A stretch of DNA of 64,000 nucleotides from Anniella stebbinsi (lineage: Eukaryota > Chordata > Lepidosauria > Squamata > Anniellidae): contig JARDYH010000003.1 of the NCBI GenBank assembly GCA_029215795.1, positions 173,922,382-173,986,381 on the forward strand, in the 5' to 3' direction. Each line of letters opens with the position of its first letter. Positions within the stretch are counted from its first letter, which is position 1. Below the pieces are notes generated by a model that had not been told where the DNA came from, did no database searches, and saw nothing but the letters and a program-made list of their open reading frames with translations. A program made the translations under genes and the position numbers. This document shows positions 21,340 through 34,330 of this stretch, piece by piece.

Positions 21340-23150
21340 GTAATTAATTTACTAACTTTTTCTCTTCTTGCATCTTTCTGAAAGTTGTTGTTTGTAGTTA
21401 ACAATCATTTATGAAAATAAGTGAATCTCTGAAGACTTAGATACAGTTGTAAAGCTACAGCTGTGAATTGCTTAATGTCTAAAATAAAAGTTGTGGATTC
21501 TCTGGAACTCATATACTTGTAATTTGAGAGTCCTTTGGTCTAATCTCAGGTGTGAATGTTGTAGTTGCTCCATGTGAACAAAAAAGTTCTTCATATGCAC
21601 AAAAGCATATATTTCATGATGATGATTTGTCATGTGTGAAGGTCAAGGCCTGACATTGAAAGTGGGTTCTATATGCATGCCCTCTCAAGTATAAATGTAG
21701 CATTTACATATTAAAAGTCAGTGGTCCAGTTTGTGTATCATGTGAGCACATGATAGTATGTTATATAGCTGCCTAAAAATTGATTGCAATTTTCTTATGA
21801 TCAGAACCATATATTTGTAGTTCTTTGGTATCTGCAGCTGCTGTATAGGGATTTACTTTGTGATGCCATCAAGTTGCAGAAGTTGGAAGGCCACATCTTA
21901 AGCATTGTTGTCCTGACTCCACATGTCTTGGGCTTTCTGTTTAATATATGGAAGTCAAATTGTTTTGTTTGATAATTCTTGTTTTTTTAATGTTCCAGGC
22001 TAATGACAAATCCTGGAAGTTTTAGGATTTGAGCTAGGATTAGTGTTAGACCAGGGTGGAGGTTTTTGGTAGTGATCCTAATAGAGACAGGTGTGGTGAA
22101 AGAGAATGTTCAGCTGTATAGATCTGTGCAGCTGTTGTTTTGTTATGAGCAGTATCTGTGTGAGTGAAAGCTTTGTTTCTGGTGCTACTTAGATCAAAGA
22201 TCAGCTAAAACAGAAAATGTCGAGATCTACAAATATAATGTTTGGTTTTGGTAAACTTTTGTGTAGGAGATGGCATCTATTTTAAGCTGAAATTCTTTTT
22301 CAATTCAGTTGTTAAATTGCTGTGTGGACTTCTATGGGGCAAATTAAATGGATGTACTAGCACTAGATGGTGTGGTCTCAACTGACAGGGACTGGATGGA
22401 GGGCATAGTCCAGACATGCACTGAGTTCTCCCAGGCTTCCCTGCACCACTTTCCGCTTCATGAGAATAGCTACAGCTCTAAGTTATAATATGTAAATGAA
22501 CCTGTATTCTAGGAGCAAATAATTATTTGCTTTACCAACTCACTTATGCACCAAAAGCATGTATGCTGTAAGTTTAGGTCCCCACCTTAACTTCAGAGCC
22601 ATGTAAGCAGTAAGCGCATTATACAAGTTCACACTGTGTGCATTTTTAACTTAGCCTTACATGCATTTACACTTCCTCTTGGTCTTTTAGCCCAGTCTGT
22701 TTCCTCTGTAGGTTTAAGGCAGCACTGAAGCAGGAATCTTTTTTATTCTTTTAAATTCTTAATTCTGATAGATAACGTCTTGCATAGTTTTTCTTAACTG
22801 CAGAGCATAATCCTATGAATGTTTAACAAGATGTCAGACAATTATTCAAGCTTATCAGGACAATAGACTGACTCCATGTAAATCAGGGGTGGGTCAGGGG
22901 GCCACCCCCTCTGCCACTAGTGGAAGTCCAAATTGTGGCAGTTTTTCTGGGAAACAAGGTGTGATGAGTCTTGATAACCTCTTCATCATTTCTTGCTAAT
23001 GATATGTCCATCTCAGCAGGAAGTCTCCAGTTCAGCTATCTCTGTCCTTCTCAGTAGGGAATCTTCACCCACTATCACACATTCTCCTTGATGATTATAT
23101 TCCTCTCACCATGCGTGCTTTTCTGTTCTTTGGAGTTCATGGTGGTGTCC
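21340..23150. other. Gene-free stretch after the LIN28B donor
   Basis: AT-rich, no recognised transposon. Possible conserved intronic regulatory sequence cannot be judged by eye. Confidence 0.45.
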
Positions 23151-23159
23151 CATCTTCAA

Positions 23160-24020
23160 ATGGCCCAGGGTCACCCTCCATGGAAAGTCGTCTGTTCCTT
23201 CTTGCATTTGTAGTTGAATTCCTCAGTTCCACGTGGCCCTAAGACTCTTCCCTAGTATTCTGTAGAGTACAGTTGCCAGGGTCACCCTCCATGGGAAGAG
23301 TGTGGTATCTGTTATGTAGCTACAATGGCACAGACTGTCTCCTGATCCTTCTGGTTCTATGTGTCGCATTCCACTCCTCTACCTCTTGCCCTTTGTTTTC
23401 TTCCTCTTCACTGGAAATCCTCAAGTCCTCAGGAACCACAAACATGGCACACACCCTGCAGGCCACTGGAATAACTCCCTCCATTTACATAGTGTTCGGC
23501 ATTCCAGATGACTGCCATTTCCATTAACTCCTCTGCAGCCCCTCCGATTGAATTCCCTCATGAAACTGCCCTGCTGCTCACTTACTACAGAGCTGACTTG
23601 CTCTAATTAGCACAGTCCTACATGTGGACTGTGGACCCACCCACAAGGCACAGGCATTTATAGCAGCAGGCTGAGTAATGTGATCCAACAGTCAAAGCTC
23701 CACCCTCTATTGAAAAAGGGGGGAGCAGCAGTTTAGGGGGGGTGAAGAAATAAGCAAAAAAAAAAATCAAAAGCAGTTTGGGGGGAAGCAATTACAGAAG
23801 CAGTCAGGTGACTCAACATCCTAAGCAAAGAGATAGGACAAAGCCCAAAACAGAAAGAAACCTTCAAATAAGTCTGAAACTCAACTCAAAAGCCACAAAT
23901 CCTCTCACTCCTCACCACTTAGAGCAGTCCCAAACAAAGTTCCCCTGTTTGCTCATTCCCAGGAAACAGACAGATTTGCTACAGAGATGACCTGCTCTGA
24001 ATAGCTCCTACTGTAGACTG
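23160..24020. repeat. Unclassified repeat-like region with internal direct repeats
   Basis: agggtcaccctccatgg occurs at about 23167 and again at about 23279. A longer pair, tacagagctgacttgctcta near 23585 and tacagagatgacctgctctg near 23979, is followed in both cases by a similar ctgt(g)gac stretch. This could be an old retroelement terminus. No coding sequence recognised. Confidence 0.35.
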
Positions 24021-24119
24021 TGTACATCAAGCCACTAAAGGAGCAATTTTAATTAACTCCATATTCTTGTTTTATTATTACCTTAATAGTTTGTCCAGTA
24101 GTTCAGAAAGTATACTATG

Positions 24120-24985
24120 TATTTATTTATTAACATAATCTATACCCCTTAATCTATACCCCTTAATGTATTAAAATCCTTAAGCAGTTCACATTAAAAT
24201 ACAGCATAAGAATATAACAGCCTAGATAATAAATAATTAAAACATTTGAAACACTTCAATACTATAACAATAACAGTAACAGAGTCTCTCACAGGTCTTG
24301 GAATGCCTATGTGAATAGGTGTGTTTTCAAGAGGTATTTAAAACTTACCACTGTTTCTGTATCTCGAACTACACAAAGTGGGTGCCACCACTGAGAAGAA
24401 CAACTTATCCACCACTATCTGGCTACAGACACGCCATTGGCAACACAAGGTGTCCTCTGAAGAGTTCAGAGGTCAACTGGGTATATATAAGAGAAGACGG
24501 TGGGCTAGGAATCCTGGTCCTGAGCCGTTGAGGACTTTATATGTCTACAGCAAAACCTTGAATATTGCTCAGTAGCTAATAGGCAACCAGTGCAGTTCTT
24601 TTAATGCAAATGTAATATGTTCCACTGAGCATCCCAGCTGCTGCATTCTTCACTAGCTGCAGCTTCCAAACTACACACAAGGGCAGCCTCATGTACAGCA
24701 CATTATAGTAATCTAAATGTGTTGATTGTACTAGCTAGGCTATCCCTATCCAGGAATGGGCATAGCTGACGCATCAGCCAAATGTGCAAGCTGGTGATGG
24801 GCACTCCAAGCCACTGAGATCACGTGAGCCTCTAGTGATAATGATGGATCCAGGAGCACTCTCAGGCTATGTACTTGTTCCTTCAGAACAGTCCCATCCA
24901 GATCAGGAAATCACCCACTTCCCGGACTTGGGACCCATAGTGCCTCTGTTTTGTCAGAATTCAGCTACTAGGCATACAATGTAGT
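24120..24985 (-). mobile_element. L2-type LINE 3' half, antisense
   Basis: The plus strand carries the antisense L2 text: ggtcctgagccgttgaggac, aggcaaccagtgcagtt, gctgcattcttcactagctg, cattatagtaatctaa, gatggatccaggagcactct. It extends further 5' than the 20-kb copy. The frames on the plus strand are shadows. Confidence 0.8.
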
Positions 24986-25384
24986 CCATTATTGTTTAGC
25001 TCCTTTGTGGGGGGACGGGGACTAAAGCTTCCAACAACCCTGTGTTGACATCACAGATCACTAGCGGAAATGAGCGAAGCCAGAGACAGCAATTCAAGTA
25101 AGCCACGGCAGCTCCTCTTACACACATGCATAGATACAGCAAGTCCCTTGATAAATACACTACATGCATTCCACCTTTCAAAGCTGTGGCTCACTAACTG
25201 GTGACAGCCATTTTTCTTTGGGGAATTAAGTTCTACCCAGGAAGCATCAGGCTGGCAATGAGCATGTGCAGAATAATTTGCTGTTTGTTTAAGCCCTTGA
25301 TTGAAATGGTAACTCTTATGATTTCAGGAATAAAACATGGATTTTCACGAAGCCAGTAAAATTAAGAGCACTTTCGGGCTCTTC

Positions 25385-25430
25385 AATGATTGTATGCATG
25401 CACGCATGCACGTGCACGCATGCACATAAT
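25385..25430. repeat. Alternating purine-pyrimidine tract
   Basis: A run built of tgcatgcatgcacgcatgca and gtgcacgcatgcaca, self-complementary in places and prone in principle to Z-form or cruciform DNA. Confidence 0.8.
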
Positions 25431-25600
25431 CACTCCTCATATCACTAAACTACCTATATGCAGATGTGATGCTTGGGGAAAATGTCTGGAGGCATACAGC
25501 TGGAGTTGGTCCCTACAGACAGGCCTAAGAGGCACATGAATTGGCTCTGGAAAATCCAGGCTCAAGCACATGTTCTCCAAATCTAATTTCATTGCACTAG

Positions 25601-25619
25601 TGTGTGTGTGTGTGTGTGT
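25601..25619. repeat. (TG)n microsatellite
   Basis: Nine to ten TG units. Confidence 0.95.
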
Positions 25620-25981
25620 ACCAATGATGTTATTTATGATGTGTTACCTTTTATTTATATATCTATGTTACCGTAGCTTCTCTGTTATATTTTGATTTTA
25701 TTTACTGGTGTTTTTCTCTCTCTGTGTTTGGGCTCTGTGACTTTTATGAGAAGGGATTTTCTTAAGGCGAGGAGGAACTATAGAATAGGCAAGACTTTTG
25801 TGGGGGCATGGTGACTGAGAAATCTTAGTTTTTTGCAGTTTCTAAATTTGCTAAACTTTCTAGCTCATTTCTGAGAGAGACTATAGCAAATTTATACAAA
25901 GTTAAACCTTTTTCTGTTGAGGGGTGTATTCTGTCAGGGGTAATCTGTTGGGGGTTGAAGAAAGTGGATGGCGAGACTGTC

Positions 25982-25984
<3 letters not shown>

Positions 25985-26031
<47 letters not shown>
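25985..26031. repeat. (TC)n microsatellite
   Basis: Uninterrupted TC dinucleotides directly left of the hairpin MITE at 26032. Confidence 0.97.
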
Positions 26032-26033
<2 letters not shown>

Positions 26034-26142
26034 CTATGTTCAGAAGATATCTTAAACCATGGCTTTAACAACAGTGAATAAGGCTTTTTGCCTTAGTCAC
26101 CGTGGTTAAAGCCATGGTTTTAGGTGTCTTCTGAACATGGCC
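26032..26142. repeat. Hairpin MITE, ~110 bp
   Basis: The left arm ggctatgttcagaagatatc, then aaaccatggctttaac, is mirrored by ggttaaagccatggttttag and gtcttctgaacatggcc. Near-perfect stem with a loop of about 25 bases. Confidence 0.8.
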
Positions 26143-26183
26143 TTTGTCATCTCCTCTCTTTGTTCACACAGTACATAGATAAA

Positions 26184-26372
26184 GACCCTGTTCAGACAAC
26201 ACACTAAGTCACAGTGGTTTTGAACTAAACATGATGGCTTTGCGTGTCATGTGAACCATGACTTAGCATGTCAGATGAACCATTACTAACCACGGTTTAA
26301 ACATGCTCACTAAGCACTTGCTGCAAAAGGGTTAGCAGCCTAACTTTGGCTTAGCGTATTGTCTGGACAGGC
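26184..26372. mobile_element. MITE, accctgttcaga family (second copy)
   Basis: Left end accctgttcagacaacacac, right end cttagcgtattgtctggaca. Same internal order as the copy at 12058-12272. Confidence 0.78.
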
Positions 26373-26650
26373 CCAACCTATGGAATTTACTACTGTAAGA
26401 TGTGGCCACAAACTTGGATGGCTTTAAGAGGAGATTAGACAAATGCTTTGAGAAGGCTATCAATGACTACTAGTCCTGATGGCTATGTGCTATCTCGTGG
26501 CCTATGTGCACAGTGTGAGGGTGCTGTTGCACTGATGTCTTACTTCTGGTCTCCTGTCAACAACTGATTGGCCACTGTGTGAACAGAGTGCTGGATTAGA
26601 TGGCCCTTTGGTCTGATCCAGCATGGCTCTTATATTATGTTCTAATGTTC
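26373..26650 (+). mobile_element. CR1 LINE 3' end
   Basis: Contains the CR1 3' text: gcttggatggctttaagagg, gattagacaaatgctt, ggccactgtgtgaacag, and near the end ggtctgatccagcatggctc followed by a ttatgttctaatgttc tail, the octamer-like repeat that ends CR1 elements. Non-coding remnant. Confidence 0.82.
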
Positions 26651-27109
26651 TCTCTGCCATCCCCTTCTCTCTTTCTGCAACCTTTTCCATGCCTGCCACC
26701 ACATTTTCTTTCGGTCTGTCTCCTCCTCCATACCCAGTGGGCTGCTAGGTGAGGGCAGATCAGTTATATAAGAGATCGGAACTGATGCTTGCAGAGGGCT
26801 TTTAAAATTAGGCCAAGGGCCACATAAAATTAAGGTGAGGTCTACAAGTTTCCCATGTGCTCCCATTACCTCTGCCGGTGTTTTTAGTATATAACATCTT
26901 AAGTATTTCTATTGTCAGTTTGTTGGAATTGTTTCAGACCACAAAAGATGAACACATGTGTAATCCATCCCCCCACCCCGACCTGTTTACAATGGAAAAA
27001 AAGTGTCAGTATTTCTGAAGACAGCACTTTTATCAGCGCAAGATTTGAGATACAAGCGTACCCAACCCTTTATGTCTACTGTTCAACTTTGCTAGTATTG
27101 AGAAGGTAG

Positions 27110-28600
27110 TTTTCGACAGATATCAATTTGGATAGTGGGTGACTGGCAGGAATTAGCCTGCTTTAATGCCAAGTAAAATAGACATTGAGCTGATTGAAAT
27201 GCCTAGCCTCTACACTTATAGTTTAATGCATGCTCCTAGGGTATATTAATAATACAATTGGTATTGATGGGGAGATGCAAAAGAAGTTGGTGATATGACC
27301 TTGCAGAGTAGTTCCAAGAAACATTTCCTGTGAAAGAGTATGGAAGGAAGGTTTCAAGAGTAGGAAGAGCAGACAGAGCTGGGTAGACTTCCCAAACAAC
27401 GAAAAACAAAAATCCAGCATTACAGAGAGAGAGAGAATGAGAGCTGAGCTGTGAAAGGCTACTATGAAATTTAGGCATGAGTTAAACAATTTCATGCCAT
27501 TGATCTACTTTCATTTATAATTTTAATTTTGTATAGTTCTCAAGAGAATGCAGCCTTTTTCAAATATCACACTCAGAATAGGGTGTAAGAGGTGATTTAA
27601 ACTGCATTTGTTTTGCAAGGGAATAGCCTTCAGTGTTTGGAACTGACTAGAATTGGTTTCCACTCTCTAGCTTTGTACAGTTTAAATGCTGATCAGTTTA
27701 CTTCAATTCAGACAGGTTGGCAAACAATAGCAAACCACAGACTGCTCTCATGTCATTGTCTGCAATTAATGTTGTAGTACTCTTTACATCAAAGTTAACT
27801 GGGCTGCTTTGATTTCTTGTGTGATATATTGTTATATTTCATTGAATACTTGAGGGTTAAACTGTTCATATGTTGAATGTTTGCTTTTATTCATCATTAC
27901 CTTACCTAATTTAATTCATTTTCTTTTGGTGGTCATCTAAAAGTTTAGAGAAATGCATTTGCTAGTAAGTATGTTGGCTAAAGTGGTGACAGCCACATCC
28001 CTTTGTCAATGGCATAACTTTTGTTATGATAATAGTCCTGGATCAGACAGTTGTGAGTTTTCATTTCTCCACCTGTATACTTCTTAAAGGCGGGGGGGAG
28101 GAGCAATTCTTGAGTTACAAGAAGCAAATGGGACCTGTCTCATTACCTACTGTTTTAAGAAAGCTATAGGGAAACATCATTTTGCTAAAATGGAGGAATT
28201 GCAGGGAGGCTTGTAGATGTAATTAGGGACACCTACTTTTTCCTCATAAATTGAGGAGTGGGTATATGTGGGGAGGGGGGAACCAGTATATCTGCCATTT
28301 CCATTTATTATTTGTCTGAACTGAATATTGCATAGTTAAGGATTTACAGTATTGCTATGGAAAGGCTAAACTGTGGCCACAGTGTACTCTGTTTAACCTT
28401 GAACTAGTGCTGCCTAACGTGTTATATGTAGAGTTAGTTGCCTTTGAAAACAGTCCAGAAACATTAGCTGGTCCAAAATAGAGAGCAGCAAGTATATTAT
28501 CCAGGACTGCAGATATTTTTTAAAAATATCAGTAGGGCACAAGAATATTCCAAGCATGACTGACTAAGGCATGCTGGGAGTTTGTCTAAAAATGCATAAG
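27110..28600. other. Gene-free stretch
   Basis: No gene. A gcatgctgggagtttg fragment near 28570 belongs to the short palindromic MITE family. The rest is not recognised. Confidence 0.5.
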
Positions 28601-28609
28601 ATTGCACCT

Positions 28610-28800
28610 TTAGTTTGTTCTAAGAGCTTTCATTTGCTTTTTGTTTGCTTTTACTTGATTTTTACTTTGGTTTTATTCTGTTTTTAAGATTCTTATATAT
28701 GTTTTATTATGCTATATTTATGGCTTTTAGCCCTACTTTGTGAGCCGTCTTGAGAGCTTTGTGTTACTGTGCAGTAGAGAAATGTAATGTAATAAGTAGA
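28610..28800 (+). mobile_element. L2-type 3' tail
   Basis: T-rich 3' UTR followed by gtgagccgtcttgagagctt and agtagagaaatgtaatgtaa, the usual L2 end in this window. Confidence 0.65.
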
Positions 28801-28989
28801 ATTAATGTTTTACATTACCATAGAAGACCTCAAGAAAGCCCCCATAGTACATAAATCTTGTGTGTTAACACACACACAGCCCCTGGGGTTGCTCACCTGT
28901 CTTTTATGGCTTCTTTTTTAAAACTGTGGATCATGTCCTCAGTTTTCGACTATATTTTAGATTTTGGAATGTATCTCGTTTGTAAAGTT

Positions 28990-29180
28990 AGAGTCGTCAT
29001 GGTGTAAAGCTCGAGAGTGCTGGCTTTGAATGAAAGAAATCTGGATTCCAGTCCCCTATTCAAGTACAAGTCTTACTGGGTGGCAAGCCCCTATCTATCA
29101 ACCTGATCTACCTCAAAACATTGCTGCAATGCTAATATGTTGTTTTGAGCTCCGTGGAGGACAGGCATGATGTAGATGTT
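28990..29180 (+). repeat. tRNA-derived SINE, degraded
   Basis: Contains gtcatggtgtaaagctcgag (A-box region), gattccagtccccta in the B-box position, and a CORE-like tail with gttgttttgagctccgtgga. Confidence 0.5.
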
Positions 29181-30475
29181 GTAACACATCACAATTTGAA
29201 AGTCAGAAAGTTCATTTTTGAGATACTTTGTGGATCAATAGGGTTGCCTAGTTATATTATTTTGCATCACCTTTTCTAATTCATTAGGCCTCTTTGCAGT
29301 TGTGCTTAATTTGTGCAAGTGTAGTGAAGTATTTTGAAGTGCGAGATACTTGCTTTTTGAGCACAGAACTCAAGGAAAGATACTGGATAATTGTTAAAGA
29401 TAGAAAGAAAGAAATAGATCATACCTGTTGTCAATGACAAGTAGACTAGCATGTTTTCAATCTTGTCCTATTTTTCAGCATTCTTAAGCCAGTGTTTGGA
29501 ATTAATAGCTCTAAACATAACACTTCATTTAGAACTGAAAACCTCAGTAAACAGTAGCAGAAGGAAGAAAATAAACATTTGAATTGTATAACTAACTTTA
29601 ATTATTATCCAAAATCATTAAAGCACAGTTTCAGTTCTCACCCTCTCCCATACAAGAGGGCTTTGATGTTAATAAAAAAAATTGCTTAAGTACTGGCCAC
29701 GTTACGCAATTTAAAAATAATAATATTTCAGCAAGTTCCAATAAACGTGATGGGTTTGTGCTTTCGAAGGCTTGTATTGTCAGATTTTGGAATTTGCTTT
29801 TTAGTGGCTTCTTTTGTGGGAGTGAAATCTTTCAGGCATGAATTGATAGTCCAGATCTTTCTTGGTCTGTCTCTTCTAACCTATGACCCTTGTTCCTACT
29901 AGGTCAACATCTGAGGGCAGGAGATTAAGATAGTTTAAAGACTGGAATGGGAACTGGAATGGAAAAATTAGCCAGCACATTTTGGTTGCAAAACATCAAA
30001 GCATTAAAACAATTTACTTGTTTTTAAATGTAGTTTAAGAGTAAGAAGCTAATTACACTGTGTTTTGCAAAATTATGTATAGAATTAAGAAGAGCTGCAT
30101 GGAAGAAATTTCCTATTGTATTAAATTTAGCATATTTTAGTAGTAGAACCATAAAGAGTTCTTAGCAATTTTCAATATAACTTGGACTCTGCTCTTGCAA
30201 CTTATCTTTGCCCAATTATTTCTCACTCTCATTAGCTGTAGCACTGAGACTAGTAACTATGTTTCCAGTGATTCTTGAGATATGCTGAAAATCCTAGAAT
30301 ATCTAATAATTAAACCAAGGGCTCTTCTGTTGTTACTATGCAAATAGTTTCTTGTAGTGGTAACCCATAAGAATAATTTCATGAGTAATGAGGGGAAAAA
30401 CACCGCCACCTTTTTTTATAGCATTATATACCCTTATATGAAAAATAATTATCTCTCTACCAGCATAATTGTGTT
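29181..30475. other. Gene-free stretch
   Basis: Unremarkable AT-rich intron; nothing recognised. Confidence 0.5.
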
Positions 30476-30829
30476 TAAGGCTCTGTGTGTGCGTGTGTGT
30501 ATGCATGCACACGTGTGCTGACACATGCACTTATTTCAGCATCAGAACAAGTTATAGAAGAAAGACTTTTAAAAAGCTACTATTAGTTTACTTTTTGTTG
30601 CTGCTCTCTCTCTTTCTCCTAAATGTGAAGAAAATCCATGAAAAAAGAAAGCATCTCCTGTTAGAAAATTTGTTGCTGGACCATATAAAGAGCTGGTTTA
30701 TCTTAATGGCTAAAAGTCTGAACAGTAAGCCTGAAAGTCTCTGATTAAAACTCTGCTGCTATTATCTTATTGGATCATTTCACATTATCTCCATGGTGGT
30801 TGTGGTGCATGCCAGTGGCCATTTTGAAT

Positions 30830-31215
30830 ATTCAAGTGGTGATCATGTGAACCCAGTCACTAAAAAGCCTTAGAGAAGCCACTGACCTGGTTTGAATGAT
30901 CACTGTGGGTTAAACAAGTCACAGCGACTTGTTTAAGTCTTGGCACATAGTGGGTCCATTTTCCTAATTACCCACCTGGGTATGACTTGTCATATCACCT
31001 GATCCCTGGCAGATGGCTTGTTGGATGGAGAAAACCTCAGATAACTCAAAAATAGTCTGTGGGTTATTTGAGGGTTGTTTTCCCTCTCAAACAAGCTATG
31101 GCACCTGGGTTTGGATGACACAACAAGCCACGCCTGGCCGAGTGATTAGGGAAATGGCACATGCTGCGGCTTAAACAACCCACTGTAGCTTGTTTAAGTC
31201 ACAGAGATCGTGCAG
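30830..31215. mobile_element. MITE-like element with internal hairpins
   Basis: ggttaaacaagtcacag and gcgacttgtttaagt form a tight hairpin near 30907-30938. ggcttaaacaacccactgta and gcttgtttaagtcacag near the right end repeat the theme. The motif gatgacacaacaagcca links it to the ttcagatgacac MITE group. Confidence 0.5.
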
Positions 31216-31219
31216 ACTA

Positions 31220-31312
31220 GCCCACTTATCGTAGCGGTTTACCTTTCAAGACCATTGTAAGGTTTACTGAAATAATGCATGTAAAGTGCTTTAAATACTT
31301 GAGATGCACTTT
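31220..31312 (+). repeat. MIR-like CORE-SINE tail fragment
   Basis: accattgtaaggtttactga and aataatgcatgtaaagtgct correspond to the end of MIR-like SINEs. Confidence 0.55.
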
Positions 31313-32079
31313 ATGGGCAGTATCCAATTGACACAAGTGCCAATGTAGATTACTTTGTGTGAGAGTAAAGGACATCGAGTGCAGCGCCAATAGCGTTAGC
31401 TGGCAGAGCGGGATTTCCCAGAAAACCGTAATGCTATGCTGTTGGCATAACACTAGAAGTCCCTGATCCTAGTGCAATGTAGTTTATATTTGTGCTCACA
31501 ACAATTGGATATTACTTACTCTTAGTAATAGTATTTGTATTAGTTCTACGATGCAATCAAGTAGATGAAAAGCAAATGGAAGGAGTGGGACTACCTTTGG
31601 GCTGATTCAAATCAAAACAATATGACTCTCCATGCTGATTTTAAATCAAATTTCTCATTTTTAATCACATATTTCCTAAACAAATACACATGCTAACTGG
31701 CTGCTGTAACAACCAGTAAATGTCTATGCTGTTTAGCTGGTAGTCATAAGTATTCATAAACTGATAAAGTATCACAGAGCCTCAGGTAGTTAAAGGGCAT
31801 AACACATGAGTACAAGATCACCTAGTGGAGATACAGGATTTTGCTATGGATCCTAATGTTTGTGGCGGTATGCCAGTCCCTGGGCCTATTGGAAAGTGCA
31901 GAATAATAATAAATATGATACATGATCTGGGAGTTCCTATTTGGCAAGTGAAATATTTTCCCCTGTGCTCATAATGTGTGTGTTTCTTTTAACTAAGGAC
32001 CAAACAAACATTACTTTAAACCTATATCTAGCAATGATGTATTTCCCCACATTTTTACTCTAGAATAGGCATGGGGCCC

Positions 32080-32530
32080 TGATCAGAGACAGGACTCTAC
32101 TATAGGGAGTGGGGGGGCTTTTATAATCTGAAGTCCCCCCCCCATAATATTTTAGAGTAAACATTTAAAAACGTTTAGCTGCCAGATACAAATTTAAAGT
32201 AATGGGTCTGTTTTGGCCCTCAGTTTTATTAATAAAAGGATCATACATTCAACACGACGCTTCTGCTTTGTAACATCACTCCAAGGCCAATCTGGGGTCA
32301 CCCAGGGACAGAGCCTGGTGGAAGGCGACCCCCAGGAAGAGAGCAGGTGTGGCTCCGCGGAGTACCTGGATGGACCCTGCACTCCCTTCTCGGTAACGGG
32401 ATTGCCCGACACCGCCTTGGGAAGAGGGAAAGTGCAGGGTTAAAGAGGGAGACGGTGCCAACCCGGCAGTGAACAAAGCCCCCAAGTTTCCAAATGCAAC
32501 CCAAAGAGCATATTATAGGTGGCTTTATTA
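32080..32530. repeat. CpG-containing repeat fragment, possibly a Ngaro-like terminus
   Basis: A GC-rich island in AT-rich DNA. The start (gggtctgttttggccctcag then ttttattaataaaagg) loosely resembles the gggccacttttattatag start of the Ngaro terminal repeat in the same orientation. Frames on both strands look like by-products. Weak. Confidence 0.3.
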
Positions 32531-33930
32531 CAAATACGTGCTTCAGGATTGAGGAAAATACAAAAGAGAACGAATGAATAGAAATGGGGAGAAAAGAAAA
32601 TTGACATGCAGTTTTTTGAATTTCATAATTTATGAAAATACTATAATAATCCATCACCTCTTCTTTTTGAGATTTAAGTTTTAAAAAATTCTTATGTGTC
32701 TTATATCGAAATCCATCTTTACTCCACTTCTCAAAAGATTAGTAGCTGTGTATTTTAAATTTCATTTGAAACTTCGGTCCTTTTACTGCTTTTTAATAAT
32801 TTAACTTTTAGTTCGCTCCTGATGAATTTTATACACTGGGATCTAAAAAGTAAAATCTTAGAGAAAGCAGTCGACCTATTAAAATGTTAATATCTAGTAT
32901 TCTACCAAGTTCAGGGTCAGGACCAAAGATATGCTCCTGTAACTTTGCCGAAATAAAACTACTTTCCCTAATAAAACATAGAATAATGGGAAATTCGATA
33001 CGTTGGTGAAGTATTCATTCTAGTGAATGAAATATGACTGATCACAGCTTATGCCTGTTTCTAAGAAGTAAGCAGAATATACTGGTGACAGCATAAAGGT
33101 GTATTGGCTGTTCTAAATGTGCATTATAAAAGAATGCAGAGAAAGGGATAACAACCTTGTAAATCCCAGGGTTCAAAGAAACACTCAACTTGTTTTATGT
33201 GCCCAAGAGTGCTTTTGACTTCCAACAACACCCTCACATGCAAATGGCATAGTAAATGATTTTTGAAACTAGAAGACTTGCAAAACAGTGGGGTGAGTGA
33301 GAATATTATCTACTGTTTAAATGGCAAATAAGTTTTTAACAAAATGCTACCGGTTGAGTGCAAACCCAAAGAGTTCAAAGTAGCTCTTTGTATATATAAC
33401 ACTGCATTTCTACATTCAGTAGCAATTAAATAAAATATTCTCTCTACTGTATGTAAAGTGTAAGACAGTTGAACAACCTAGGAAAAATATTTTGGGTGGA
33501 GACGGGGACACACAAGCTGTTCCTGGGAGCTCCAGATTCCTAAGTGTGGTGATTTTTTACATACTCATAGGCTGCAGACTCCCCTGCTACATTTAAATGT
33601 CACTGTTTAGGGTTCTTCAACCTGTAATAGCACCTTTGATGGGGGGCAAGAAGCCAACACATATTTCATTTAAATACAGCTTTATTTAGCCATGTTTTTA
33701 TATGTTATATGGAGAGGAATGGACACTCTGGAAAGCCTGTTCTCAGTGGGTTGTATCCAATTAGTCCCTCCTGCTGACGGAATGGCTTCCATCAGTGCAA
33801 GAGTAGACAAATCCCCTTCCTTCCTGAAGTCCCTATGTTACCTCAAAATCTACTTTAGAGGGGCAGGATGCCTATGGATTGCATGGTGCAGTGACTTAAG
33901 GTAGCAAGAAGTCTGGTTTGGGTTTCTTCA
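32531..33930. other. Gene-free stretch
   Basis: AT-rich; no recognised element. Confidence 0.5.
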
Positions 33931-33934
33931 TGTG

Positions 33935-34158
33935 TTCTTTTTGTTTTATTTTTGAATTTATAGTCCACCTTTTTTGTCTTGCAAGGAATCCAAGTTGGCT
34001 CACATAACCCTCTCCATATTATCTTGTGAGGTAGGTTTGGCTGAGAGTTCGTAACTGACCTAAAGTCACCCAGTGAACTTCACAGCCAAGTGGGGACTAG
34101 AACCAGATCTCCGAAGTCCCAGTCCAATACTCTAACCACTATACCACACTGGCTATGA
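33935..34158 (-). repeat. tRNA-derived CORE-SINE, antisense
   Basis: The plus strand shows the 3' end first (tttatagtccacctttttt), then cttgtgaggtaggtttggct, aaagtcacccagtgaacttc, the B-box complement ggggactagaaccagatc, and the 5' end caatactctaaccactatac. Full-length or nearly so. Confidence 0.82.
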
Positions 34159-34330
34159 AATCACGTTTATGGGTTTTTTGATGCTGGGGTTTGGCTGCTA
34201 GATATCATTGTTTAGCTTACTAAATTAAGAGTAAAGAAGTCTTCACTCTTCTTTCAGAAACAGCAAGAAAACACATTTTCCTGAAATTCTCAAAACAAAA
34301 TGGGCAATGTTTAAGGAGCTAAAATATGAC

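Noticed and set aside
28990..29180. Possible tRNA gene from A-box and B-box-like words
   Set aside because: The arms do not form a cloverleaf and the downstream CORE block shows it is a SINE remnant.
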